This document shows positions 25,221 through 33,435 of a stretch of DNA of 64,000 nucleotides, piece after piece; the stretch's first letter is position 1; each line of letters begins with the position of its first letter. Origin of the DNA: an uncultured Pelagibacteraceae bacterium (lineage in GTDB: Bacteria > Pseudomonadota > Alphaproteobacteria > Pelagibacterales > Pelagibacteraceae); contig CACKGK010000001.1 in NCBI GenBank assembly GCA_902599665.1, forward strand, positions 1 to 64,000, in the 5' to 3' direction. A model generated the notes under the pieces. It did not search any database. It had not been told where the DNA came from and worked only from the letters and a program-made list of their open reading frames with translations. Position numbers and translations under genes: made by a program.

Positions 25221-25924
25221 AATCTATCTAATCCTTTATTCTTAATTTTTATCAGTTCTGTATTATATTTCATCAAAAATATCAAAAGTGAAAAAAGTGC
25301 AAATGCCGCAGTCATTATTCCCAAAGGAAGCAGCATTGATGAATGAATTGAAGTTTCTTTAAGTAGATTTATCGAAGCTGGTTGATGAAGAGTAGACCAC
25401 CAATCTACAGAAAATTTTATAATTGGAACATTAATTACTCCAAATATAGCAATATAGGAACTTAATTTTACAGCTTTATCCTCTGTTCCTGCAATTCTCC
25501 AAGACAAAATAAACATTAAATAAAATATTGCTAATAATAACATGGACGTAATTCTTGCATCCCATGCCCACCACGTTCCCCAGGTAGGTTTGCCCCATAT
25601 TGATCCAGTTACTAAAGCGATTATATTAAAAACAAAACCTGATGGAGCTAAACTTTTAGTAATTAGTGAAAAGTTTTTATTTTTAAAAATTATAATACCG
25701 AATGACAAAACTGATATTAAAGAAAAAATTCCTAATGAGATCCAAGCGGCAGGTACATGTACATACATAATTCTAACAGAGTCACTTTGTTTATAATCCT
25801 CTGGTGAAAGGATTAATGCTTCAACAAGTCCAAGAATTAAGATTAAAATAAATATTATAAAGACAAATTTTTGAGATCTATTGATAATCTGAATGAGGTT
25901 TTTTGGTTTAAAATAATTTAACAT
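25217..25924 (-). CDS. ccmC: Haem handling protein CcmC
   Basis: A 235-residue membrane protein that loads haem onto CcmE. Six membrane helices and the tryptophan motif WGTWWAWDARITS are visible; VHVPAAW and WSTLHQPAS are also family patterns. It is the first gene of ccmCDEFGH. The exporter genes ccmA and ccmB, with which CcmC normally works, are not upstream here. Confidence 0.96.
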   Translation of the reverse strand: MLNYFKPKNLIQIINRSQKFVFIIFILILILGLVEALILSPEDYKQSDSVRIMYVHVPAAWISLGIFSLISVLSFGIIIFKNKNFSLITKSLAPSGFVFNIIALVTGSIWGKPTWGTWWAWDARITSMLLLAIFYLMFILSWRIAGTEDKAVKLSSYIAIFGVINVPIIKFSVDWWSTLHQPASINLLKETSIHSSMLLPLGIMTAAFALFSLLIFLMKYNTELIKIKNKGLDRL

Positions 25925-25982
25925 TTTTTTAGCTATCTATATCAAATTAAAAAATTTTGAAAATTTTTATACTGAGTTATTC

Positions 25983-26037
25983 TGACCAAGAACACAGAGG
26001 GAGATAAATAAATGGATAAATTATGCATCCTTGGTCA
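25983..26037. repeat. Inverted repeat in the ccmC-hspQ spacer
   Basis: TGACCAAG (25983-25990) and CTTGGTCA (26030-26037) are perfect complements around a 39-base interior. The interior contains an AGGGAG ribosome-binding-site-like run (25998-26003) and two ATGs (26012 and 26023). On the plus strand the fold would put this run in a large loop. A TATACT box lies at 25968-25973. The spacer (25925-26110) is long for this genome and otherwise shows only the upstream region of ccmC. Confidence 0.4.
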
Positions 26038-26118
26038 AAATATTTAATTATCTTATCCTTCATGTATGTCGAAGATTTGCACGAAATGTGTTTAAATGAT
26101 GTAATTGTGTCTAGTTAG
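26023..26118 (+). CDS. Possible small protein of 31 residues
   Basis: An ORF beginning MHPWSKYLIILSFMY and ending VSS. Its composition (Trp, His, Cys, Met, Glu, Asp) is unlike the Lys/Asn/Ile-rich translation that AT-rich spacer gives by chance. A hydrophobic segment is followed by an acidic one. A GGA lies 6 bases upstream; a stronger AGGGAG is placed for the ATG at 26012, which opens an 11-codon frame only. The stop overlaps the hspQ 3' end by 8 bases. I do not recognise it and it may not be translated. Confidence 0.35.
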   Translation: MHPWSKYLIILSFMYVEDLHEMCLNDVIVSS

Positions 26119-26431
26119 AGGGTTTGAAATAACTAGAGCCTCTTTTTCCTGAAAATATTTCATTTATTAATGGGTGTTTAATAGGCTCATCAGAGTCGTC
26201 CACTAATAGATTTTGCTCGGAAACATATGCTTCGTATGTTATCTCGTCATTCTCAGCTAACAAATGATAGAAAGGCTGGTCTTTTCTAGGTCTCACGTTT
26301 TTTGGTATAGATTGATACCACTCCTCTGAATTATTAAACTCAAAATCAACATCATAAATTACACCTCTAAAGTCAAAGTGCTTATGTTTTACAACATCTC
26401 CAATTGAAAATTTTCCTTTTTGAATAGTCAC
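26111..26431 (-). CDS. hspQ: Heat shock protein HspQ (YccV family)
   Basis: A 106-residue protein of the hemimethylated-DNA-binding/HspQ fold. FSIGDVVKHKHFDFRGVIYDV, RPRKDQPFYHLLAEN and TYEAYVSEQNL are family signatures. In enterobacteria HspQ is a specificity factor for Lon and binds DnaA; a role in proteolysis is likely here too. It precedes the ccm genes on the same strand with a 186-base spacer. Confidence 0.92.
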   Translation of the reverse strand: MTIQKGKFSIGDVVKHKHFDFRGVIYDVDFEFNNSEEWYQSIPKNVRPRKDQPFYHLLAENDEITYEAYVSEQNLLVDDSDEPIKHPLINEIFSGKRGSSYFKPSN

Positions 26432-26508
26432 ATAATAAATATGGATATTTAAAATTAAAAATCAATAAAAAAAATATGATTGTTTTATTATTCTGCTATT
26501 ATGTAGCA

Positions 26509-27060
26509 GTGAATAAATCTGTTTTAAAATTTGTTACTGATTTAGGGCCTTTGGTAATATTTTTTTATTTTTATTACAATAATGATAAAAACTTAATTGT
26601 TGCAATACCTCCACTTATAGTTGCAACTATCATAGCAGTTTTAATTATGTGGATTGTTGAAAAAACAATTCCAAAAGTACCACTTATAAGTGGTATATTG
26701 ATTACATTGTTTGGTGGTTTAACAATTTATTTTGATGATCCTATATTTATTTATATGAAACCAACAATTATAAATATTTTGTTTGGTCTTGCATTAATGT
26801 TTGGAAAATACTTTACAAACGAACCAGTTTTAAAAAAATTACTTGGGAAATCTATGCCTTTAAGTGATGTAGGATGGGAGATTTTAAATAAAAGATGGAC
26901 ATACTTCTTTTTTGGACTAGCCATATTGAATGAAATAATATGGAGAACTCAATCAGAAGAATTTTGGGTTAACTTTAAAGTTTGGGGAATGTTACCTATA
27001 ACCTTTATTTTTACCGCTTTTCAAATTGGTCTAATAAATAAACACAAATTAAATGAATAG
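26509..27060 (+). CDS. Intracellular septation protein A / YciB family
   Basis: A polytopic inner-membrane protein of about 183 residues with five or six helices. KFVTDLGPLVIFFYFYY, PTIINILFGLALMFG, LSDVGWEILNKRWTYFFFGLAILNE (read in parts) and WVNFKVWGMLP match the YciB/IspZ family, which affects cell-envelope integrity and septation. I chose the GTG at 26509 because homologs begin just before NKSVLKF; an ATG at 26476 adds 11 residues (MIVLLFCYYVA) without family support. A 6-base hairpin (26493-26498/26504-26509) touches the GTG. It overlaps the next gene by 8 bases. Confidence 0.85.
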   Translation: MNKSVLKFVTDLGPLVIFFYFYYNNDKNLIVAIPPLIVATIIAVLIMWIVEKTIPKVPLISGILITLFGGLTIYFDDPIFIYMKPTIINILFGLALMFGKYFTNEPVLKKLLGKSMPLSDVGWEILNKRWTYFFFGLAILNEIIWRTQSEEFWVNFKVWGMLPITFIFTAFQIGLINKHKLNE

Positions 27061-27391
27061 AAACTTAAAACTTGTAGTAAATAATGTAAATAAAGATGAA
27101 AACAAAAAACTTTTTTTTGAAAGAACTGAGTTAAAAATTATATTAGATCTTTATGCAAAAATGGTTTCCTCAGGAAATTGGAAAGACTATGGTCTTTCTA
27201 TTTCGGGAAAACAAGTAAGTTTCAGTGTTTTTAAAAATGCAGCTGAAAAAGCAATTTATAAGATTTGTAAAAATTTTAAACCATCAAACAAAAATCTAAA
27301 ATATTTAATTACAGATACTAATGGTAAAATTTTAAAAAATTCTTACGATTTAAAAATACTCTTAAATAAAGTTGATTGGAAAAAAATTTAG
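27053..27391 (+). CDS. DUF2794 protein
   Basis: A 112-residue cytoplasmic protein. FERTELKIILDLYAKMV, GNWKDYGLSI and KAIYKICKNFKP match the alphaproteobacterial DUF2794 family as I know it. Function is unknown. Its start overlaps the septation protein gene by 8 bases, so they are probably translated together; its end lies 3 bases from the convergent Bax-inhibitor gene. Confidence 0.85.
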   Translation: MNRNLKLVVNNVNKDENKKLFFERTELKIILDLYAKMVSSGNWKDYGLSISGKQVSFSVFKNAAEKAIYKICKNFKPSNKNLKYLITDTNGKILKNSYDLKILLNKVDWKKI

Positions 27392-27394
27392 GTC

Positions 27395-28153
27395 TTATCT
27401 TCTTTGACCAAATAATCTTAAAAGCATTATAAAAAGATTTATAAAGTCTAGGTATAAAGTTAGGGCACCCATTACTGCTTTTTTACCCATTAACTCGCCG
27501 CTGTCAGATGCAGCATACATATTTTTAATCTTTTGCGTATCGTATGCAGTTAAACCAACAAATACCAAAACACCAATTATTGATATTGCAAAATACATCA
27601 TTGATGATTTTAAGAATATATTGACTATTGATGCAATTATGATCCCAATTAAACCCATCATTAAAAAAGATCCCATTTTAGTTAAGTCTCTCTTTGTTGT
27701 GTAACCATAAATACTCATAGCACCAAAAGTTGCTGAAGAAATAAAGAACACTCTTGTTACACTTAAACCTGTGTAAACTAGTAAAATTGATGAAAGTGAT
27801 AATCCCATTAAAGCTGCAAATACCCAAAAAGTAGTTTGAGCCCTAGATGCACTCATTTTATTTATGCCAAAGCTCATGTAGAATACAATTCCGAGAGGAG
27901 CCAGCATCACAATCCATTTCAATCCAGATAAATAGATTGCACTTCCAAATTCAGTTAGACCAATAATTGCCCCATTTGGGTCTGTTACAACAGACATTTT
28001 AAAAGACAAAAGTGCAATTATACCAGTAAGCAATACACCGGTTGCCATATAATTATAGACTTTTAACATGTAGGCTCTTAGACCTTCATCCATAACAACT
28101 GTTTGTTTGGCTGCAGTTGCTTTTCTTAGAATATTTTCTTTATTGAATTCCAT
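27395..28153 (-). CDS. Bax inhibitor-1 / YbhL family membrane protein
   Basis: A 252-residue protein with seven membrane helices. LRAYMLKVYNYMATGVLLTG, LSSILLVYTG and the C-terminal TAYDTQKIKNMY with paired acidic residues are typical of the TMBIM/YbhL group, some of which are pH-gated calcium leak channels. It is a single-gene unit between two convergent or divergent neighbours. Confidence 0.93.
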   Translation of the reverse strand: MEFNKENILRKATAAKQTVVMDEGLRAYMLKVYNYMATGVLLTGIIALLSFKMSVVTDPNGAIIGLTEFGSAIYLSGLKWIVMLAPLGIVFYMSFGINKMSASRAQTTFWVFAALMGLSLSSILLVYTGLSVTRVFFISSATFGAMSIYGYTTKRDLTKMGSFLMMGLIGIIIASIVNIFLKSSMMYFAISIIGVLVFVGLTAYDTQKIKNMYAASDSGELMGKKAVMGALTLYLDFINLFIMLLRLFGQRR

Positions 28154-28224
28154 ATTATTTATATAAGATTTTTTTTTAAGATTTTCAAGTCGTCAAAATA
28201 AATGTAACAAATACTACACAAGAT

Positions 28225-29259
28225 ATGAATTATAAAAAACTAGGAAATACAGACCTAAATGTGAGTACAATTTGTCTTGGGACAATGACTTGGGGTGAAC
28301 AAAATACCCAAAATGAGGCATTTGAGCAAATGGATTACTCTCTAGATAAAGGTGTAAATTTTTGGGATACAGCTGAATTGTATGCCGTACCCCCTAAAGC
28401 AGAAACATATGGTTATACTGAAATTATTATTGGGAATTGGTTTAAAAAAACAAAAAAAAGAAAAGACGTGATACTTGCGTCCAAAGTAGGTGGTCCTAGC
28501 AGAAAATATATGAGAAATGGAGAGAACAGCTTCACTGGAAAGAATTTAGAGAGCGCACTGCATGGAAGTCTAAAGAGATTAAAAACTGATTATATAGATC
28601 TTTATCAACTACATTGGCCTGAAAGAAACGTAAATAACTTTGGAAAATTGGGATATGAGCACAAAGAAAATGACTGGAATAAATTTGAGGATGTTCTGGA
28701 AAACTTAAAAAAATTTATTGATCAAGGCAAAATTAGATATGTTGGCTTATCAAATGAAACACCATGGGGAGTTATGAATTATCTTCAGCTAGCTAAAGAT
28801 AAAGATTTACCTAGAATGATGGCAATTCAAAATCCTTATAGTTTATTAAATAGGTCATATGAAGTTGGATTAGCAGAAGTTTCTATCAGAGAAAATATAG
28901 GGTGTTTGTCATATTCACCTTTAGCCAGTGGTTATTTAACTGGCAAATATAGAAATAAAAAATTTCCAAAAGGATCAAGGATGGAAAGAGATTTTGATTT
29001 TTGGACAAGGTATAGAAAACCAAATATGGAAAATGCTGTTGAAGATTATTACAAAATTAGCCAAAAATTTGATCTAAATATGAGTCAAATGTCTATAAAA
29101 TTCTGTGAAGTGCAAGATTTTATGACTAGTGTAATTATTGGAGCAACGACTATGGAGCAGTTGAAAACTAACGTAGAAAGTGTAAAAGTGAATCTTGATA
29201 GTGAAGTAATTAAAGAAATAAATAATGTTCAAAAAAAATATCCCAATCCATGTCCATAA
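28225..29259 (+). CDS. tas: Aldo/keto reductase (Tas-like)
   Basis: A 344-residue NADPH-dependent TIM-barrel oxidoreductase. LGTMTWGEQNT, NFWDTAELYAVPPKAET, LASKVGGPSR, LKTDYIDLYQLHWPERN and FGKLGYEH follow E. coli Tas closely. The catalytic Asp-Tyr-Lys-His set is present (DTAELY, SKV, LHW). The physiological substrate is unknown. The 3' end overlaps the next gene by 10 bases. Confidence 0.9.
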   Translation: MNYKKLGNTDLNVSTICLGTMTWGEQNTQNEAFEQMDYSLDKGVNFWDTAELYAVPPKAETYGYTEIIIGNWFKKTKKRKDVILASKVGGPSRKYMRNGENSFTGKNLESALHGSLKRLKTDYIDLYQLHWPERNVNNFGKLGYEHKENDWNKFEDVLENLKKFIDQGKIRYVGLSNETPWGVMNYLQLAKDKDLPRMMAIQNPYSLLNRSYEVGLAEVSIRENIGCLSYSPLASGYLTGKYRNKKFPKGSRMERDFDFWTRYRKPNMENAVEDYYKISQKFDLNMSQMSIKFCEVQDFMTSVIIGATTMEQLKTNVESVKVNLDSEVIKEINNVQKKYPNPCP

Positions 29260-29762
29260 TTAAAAAAATATTTATAAATACATTAATTTTATCAGTATTT
29301 TCAATAACCTTTGCTCAATCTGAAGATCTAACAAAATTAGGTACATTTAAAGATTGGAATGCAGTCGCAGTTTTTAATGAAACTGGAAAAATATGTTTTG
29401 CTTATTCGGTTCCAGTTAGACAATCTCCTAAAGCAAGTAAAAGAAAAGCTAGAATATTTGTATCATTTAGACCTGAGGATAAGATTTCAGATGAAGTGAG
29501 CATAACTTCTGGTTATGACTTTAATGTTCAAAATGCAATATTAGCTACATCTGGAAAATCAAAATTTGAGTTTGACTTACCACAAAACAAATTTGCATGG
29601 ATATCAAGTGGAAAAACAGAGCAAAAAATTATTAAAAGAATGAAAAAAGCCTCAAGGCTGATGATAACAGCCTACAAACAAAGTGGCACAAAAACTACAG
29701 ATGACTATTCATTGATGGGTTTTACCAAAGCTTATAACGCTGCAAAAAAAAGCTGCACTTAA
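29250..29762 (+). CDS. IalB-like secreted protein
   Basis: A 170-residue protein with a signal peptide (residues 1-22, cleavage after TFA). The mature part starts with FKDWNAVAVFNETGKICFAYSVP and ends with a second cysteine, the pattern of the invasion-associated locus B family found throughout alphaproteobacteria, mostly in non-pathogens. Likely periplasmic, function unknown. It overlaps tas by 10 bases and directly abuts argG. Confidence 0.7.
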   Translation: MSIIKKIFINTLILSVFSITFAQSEDLTKLGTFKDWNAVAVFNETGKICFAYSVPVRQSPKASKRKARIFVSFRPEDKISDEVSITSGYDFNVQNAILATSGKSKFEFDLPQNKFAWISSGKTEQKIIKRMKKASRLMITAYKQSGTKTTDDYSLMGFTKAYNAAKKSCT

Positions 29763-30947
29763 ATGAAAAAACAAAAGAAGATTGTACTCGCCTATTCAGG
29801 TGGTTTGGATACGTCTATCATTCTTAAATGGCTTCAAGAAAATTATGATGCTGAAGTTATAGCATACACTGCTGATGTTGGGCAGGAAATGGATAGAAAA
29901 AAAATAATTAAGAATGCAAAAAAATTGGGAGTTAAAAAAATCATAATTCAAGATCTAAAAAATATTTTTGTTAAAGATTATGTATATCCTATGATAAGAG
30001 GTCATGCTCTTTATGAGGGTGTTTATTTATTAGGAACATCAATTGCAAGACCACTTATTGCAAAAGATCAAATTAGAGTTGCAAAGAAATTTAACGCATA
30101 TGCTGTCTCACATGGTTCAACAGGAAAAGGAAATGATCAGGTGAGATTTGAACTTGGATATCATTACTTTGGTCCTAAAATTAAAATAATTGCGCCATGG
30201 AGAATTTGGAAATTAAAATCAAGAACTGATCTTATTAATTATGCAAAAAAACATGGAATACCAATTCCAAAAGATAAAAAAGGTGCACCACCTTTCTCAG
30301 TTGATGATAATTTATTTCATACCTCGACAGAGGGAAAAGTTTTAGAAAATCCTAAAAATTCTGCACCTGAATTTATTTTTCAAAGAACAACTTCTCCTGA
30401 AAAGGCTCCAAATAAACCAAGCTTTATTACTATTAATTACAAAAATGGTGATCCTGTTGGTTTAAATGGAAAAAAATTGTCTCCAGCAAAAGTTTTGGAT
30501 AAATTAAATCAATTAGCTGGAAGAAATGGAATAGGAAGAGTGGATTTAGTCGAGAATAGATTTATTGGAATAAAGTCTAGAGGAGTTTATGAAACTCCTG
30601 GAGGAACATTGTTACTTGTGGCACACAGAGCAATAGAATCTGTTACTCTAGACAAAAATACAATGCATAAAAAAGATGAGGTTATGCCAAGGTATGCAGA
30701 GCTTGTTTACAATGGCTATTGGTATTCAAAGGAAAGATTTAAACTACAAAAAATTGTTGATTCAAAGAGAAATAAAGTAAATGGATCAGTAAAACTCAAA
30801 CTTTATAAAGGTAATATTACAATTCAATCAAGACAAACTTCCAGTAATGCTTACTCGATGAAAAAAGTTTCTTTCGAAGAAAATAAAACTTTTAATAAAT
30901 CAAATGTAGAAAGATTTATTAACTTTCATAAAAGAAAATTAAGATAA
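29763..30947 (+). CDS. argG: Argininosuccinate synthase
   Basis: A 394-residue ATP-dependent ligase joining citrulline and aspartate in arginine synthesis. The N-terminal PP-loop LAYSGGLDTSIILKWL is intact, with AYTADVGQE, HGSTGKGNDQVRFE and SVDDNLFHTSTEGKVLE following. The ATG directly follows the stop of the preceding gene. Length is normal for the family. Confidence 0.97.
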   Translation: MKKQKKIVLAYSGGLDTSIILKWLQENYDAEVIAYTADVGQEMDRKKIIKNAKKLGVKKIIIQDLKNIFVKDYVYPMIRGHALYEGVYLLGTSIARPLIAKDQIRVAKKFNAYAVSHGSTGKGNDQVRFELGYHYFGPKIKIIAPWRIWKLKSRTDLINYAKKHGIPIPKDKKGAPPFSVDDNLFHTSTEGKVLENPKNSAPEFIFQRTTSPEKAPNKPSFITINYKNGDPVGLNGKKLSPAKVLDKLNQLAGRNGIGRVDLVENRFIGIKSRGVYETPGGTLLLVAHRAIESVTLDKNTMHKKDEVMPRYAELVYNGYWYSKERFKLQKIVDSKRNKVNGSVKLKLYKGNITIQSRQTSSNAYSMKKVSFEENKTFNKSNVERFINFHKRKLR

Positions 30948-30954
30948 TAATTAA

Positions 30955-32097
30955 ATGGAATTTAAAACTACAAGAGCTTCGGCTATTGAGAACCTAGATA
31001 ATTTTATTAAAAATAATCTTGGAGAATACTCAAAATTAAGAAATTTTGATTTTGGTCCCAATAAAAGATCAAATACATCTTGCCTATCACCATACATAAC
31101 ACATGGAGTGATTAATGAAAAAGAAGTGATTAGTAAGTCACTAGAAAGATTTTCCTTTTCAAAAAATGAAAAATTTATTCAAGAAGTTTTATGGCGAACA
31201 TACTGGAAAGGTTGGTTGGAACTTAGATCAGGAGTTTGGGATGATTATTTATTAGATTTAAAAAGAATAAAAGAAGAGTTTAAAGATAATAAAAGTTACC
31301 TAAATGCCGTTGAAGGTAACACTGAAATTGAATGCTTCAATGAATGGGTAAATGAACTTAAGACTTATAATTATTTGCATAATCATACTAGAATGTGGTT
31401 TGCGAGCATTTGGATATTTACACTAGATTTACCCTGGCAACTTGGTGCTGAATTTTTTATGCAACACTTATACGATGGTGATACTGCATCTAATACGTTG
31501 GGCTGGCGTTGGGTTGCAGGTATTCAAACTCAAGGTAAACATTATCTTGCAAGTGAATGGAATATTAAAAAATTTACAAATAATAGATTTGAAAATATAA
31601 AACTTAACGAAAATGCACCCCCAAGAATAAATGATAAAAATTATACTATTCTTCATAAAACTTTTGAAAATCCGATAAATATTGAAGAAAAAAACTTACT
31701 AGTTTTTGAAAATAACTTAGCATTTGAAATCACTGACTTTGCAATTCAAAAATTCAAAAAAATTCTTCTTATTGAAAATAAAAATGAAAATAGAAAAATT
31801 AAACTTAGTGAAAATGTAGTGAATTTTAAGGCTAGTTTAATTGAGGAACAAAAGAAACGGTTAGAAGAAAAATCAATTAATTGTGAGATTATTGATATAA
31901 ACAAAATTAAAAACTTAGAAAGTTGTTACTGCCTTTATCCAACTGTTGGAGAAAATTTAGATTACATAAATCAAAACTCGCTAAAAAATATTGAGTTTCT
32001 TTATAGAAAGTTAGATCAAAATTCATGGAAGTTTTGTAATAAAGGTTTTTTTAACTTTAAAAAATATATTCCTAAAATAGTAGAAAGCCTTGAATAA
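30955..32097 (+). CDS. Photolyase/cryptochrome-like FAD protein with unusual domain order
   Basis: A 380-residue protein. Residues 1 to about 212 match the helical FAD-binding half of DNA photolyases: CLSPYITHGVINEKEV, FIQEVLWRTYWKGW, LHNHTRMWFAS and YDGDTASNTLGWRW (173-186). The usual N-terminal alpha/beta antenna domain is missing. Instead about 135 residues follow the FAD part (from about 245) with alternating strand/helix character (LLVFENNLAFEI, KKILLIEN, CEIIDIN, CYCLYPTVG), which may be an antenna-type domain moved to the C terminus. Repair of UV-damaged DNA is likely but the arrangement makes this uncertain. It starts 7 bases after argG. Confidence 0.75.
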   Translation: MEFKTTRASAIENLDNFIKNNLGEYSKLRNFDFGPNKRSNTSCLSPYITHGVINEKEVISKSLERFSFSKNEKFIQEVLWRTYWKGWLELRSGVWDDYLLDLKRIKEEFKDNKSYLNAVEGNTEIECFNEWVNELKTYNYLHNHTRMWFASIWIFTLDLPWQLGAEFFMQHLYDGDTASNTLGWRWVAGIQTQGKHYLASEWNIKKFTNNRFENIKLNENAPPRINDKNYTILHKTFENPINIEEKNLLVFENNLAFEITDFAIQKFKKILLIENKNENRKIKLSENVVNFKASLIEEQKKRLEEKSINCEIIDINKIKNLESCYCLYPTVGENLDYINQNSLKNIEFLYRKLDQNSWKFCNKGFFNFKKYIPKIVESLE

Positions 32098-32138
32098 ATT
32101 ATAATTGAAATTTTTTTAATTTATGAGATAAAAATAAT

Positions 32139-32375
32139 ATGCAAAACCCATAAATATTAGAATTAATTGAAAATTTAAAGGGAAGAAGAAACTACGAAGA
32201 AAAAAAAGCTTCTAAGTTAGGCTTTAACTCTCTTTACGCATATTTTGAAAACAAACTATTGCAAGAAAAAACTGCTTTAGAAGAAAGTGCAAGACAGCTG
32301 GAAATAACAAAAACTGAAGAAAAATTATTAAAAGAAGAAAAAAGTAAGCAACAGAAAACTTGCGGCTGTTGTTAA
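32139..32375 (+). pseudogene. Small CGCC-tailed protein gene with an early in-frame stop
   Basis: From ATG at 32139 the frame reads M-Q-N-P, then TAA (32151-32153), then continues open for 73 codons: ILELIENLKGRRNYEEKKA, SKLGFNSLYAYFENKLL, and a charged helix ending KTCGCC before TAA at 32373. The downstream stretch has codon and amino acid use like a real gene. A single change (for example TAA from AAA) would restore a 78-residue protein. Either the gene is broken, or translation begins at a non-ATG codon after the stop. The product is not recognised. The end overlaps the next gene, on the opposite strand, by 4 bases. Confidence 0.6.
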
Positions 32376-33370
32376 ATTCCTAAATTTTTTAAAGACTGAA
32401 ATTCACCGATTTTAAAAATAATTGCATCTTTTTTTTTAAAACCATATTTTTCTGCATTATCTTTAAATCTAACTGGTGGCTCCATTATTGGCTCCAAAGA
32501 TAAAACAAAAGTACCCCAGTGCATCCCTAAAACTTTTTTACTTTTAAGGTCTCTTGCAATACTTAAAGCCTCTTCGGGGTTGGTATGGTAAGAGGATTTA
32601 TCTTTTTTAGGTGATAATGGATAAAAATTATAAGCTCCAATATTAATAAGTGTTAAATCAATAGGTCCGTATTTTTCACCTAATTCTTTATAAATATTCC
32701 CAACTCCAGTATCACAAGCAAAGAGTATTTTTTTATTCTTATATTCAATTAAAAAGTTTCCCCATAAAGTTTTATTCGTATCTGTTAAGCTTCTTTTTGA
32801 CCAGTGAACTGCTGGTAACAATGTTACTTTAAGTTCTTGATTAACTTTAATTTCATCATACCAATCCATTTCCTTCACATCTTTGTAGCTATTTCGCATG
32901 AAATACTTTCCAAGCTTTAGAGGAAGTAAAACTTTTGCATCCTTGAAAGGAAATCTTCTAATTGTAGTCATATCTTGATGATCGTAATGATTATGAGTTA
33001 GAAGAAATAAGTCTGTCTTAGGAATTTCGTTTAAATCTAATGCAGTTTTGACATATCTTTTTGGACCAAAAATTAGTGGGCCTGCATTTTTTGAAAAGAC
33101 AGGATCAGTTATAATTGTTGAATTTCCAAGCTTTATTAAGAATGTTGCATGTCCAATCCATCCGACATAATCATCATTTTTTAAATTTTCTAAATTTGAA
33201 AGAACTCTTTGTTTATCAATGACATGATCCTCGGGAACAGACATATTAAGTTTTTTCTTTTCTTTATTGAATACTTTAAAGGACCATTTGAAATTAGAAT
33301 TTCTCTCAGGTGAGCCCTCTGGGTTTCTGAAACTACCGTCTGGTAAGTGATGATAAGGTATTTTTTCCAT
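32372..33370 (-). CDS. Metallo-beta-lactamase-fold hydrolase (NAPE-PLD/UlaG-like)
   Basis: A 332-residue zinc hydrolase. WIGHATFLIKLG and TDPVFS open the fold, LLTHNHYDHQDM provides the first metal ligands, and PAVHWSKR, CDTGVG and GMHWGTF the rest. The pattern resembles bacterial N-acyl-phosphatidylethanolamine phospholipase D relatives. The substrate is unknown, perhaps a phospholipid. Transcribed alone. Confidence 0.85.
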   Translation of the reverse strand: MEKIPYHHLPDGSFRNPEGSPERNSNFKWSFKVFNKEKKKLNMSVPEDHVIDKQRVLSNLENLKNDDYVGWIGHATFLIKLGNSTIITDPVFSKNAGPLIFGPKRYVKTALDLNEIPKTDLFLLTHNHYDHQDMTTIRRFPFKDAKVLLPLKLGKYFMRNSYKDVKEMDWYDEIKVNQELKVTLLPAVHWSKRSLTDTNKTLWGNFLIEYKNKKILFACDTGVGNIYKELGEKYGPIDLTLINIGAYNFYPLSPKKDKSSYHTNPEEALSIARDLKSKKVLGMHWGTFVLSLEPIMEPPVRFKDNAEKYGFKKKDAIIFKIGEFQSLKNLGI

Positions 33371-33435
33371 AGCTAATGATTAAGAATTATAGATAAAAAA
33401 AATAAGAATTAAAATGCTAACTTTGGCAATTATCT

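Noticed and set aside
26012..26047. 11-codon ORF (MDKLCILGQNI) as a leader peptide
   Set aside because: It has a good ribosome-binding site but is too short to judge; no attenuator or runs of a regulatory codon follow.
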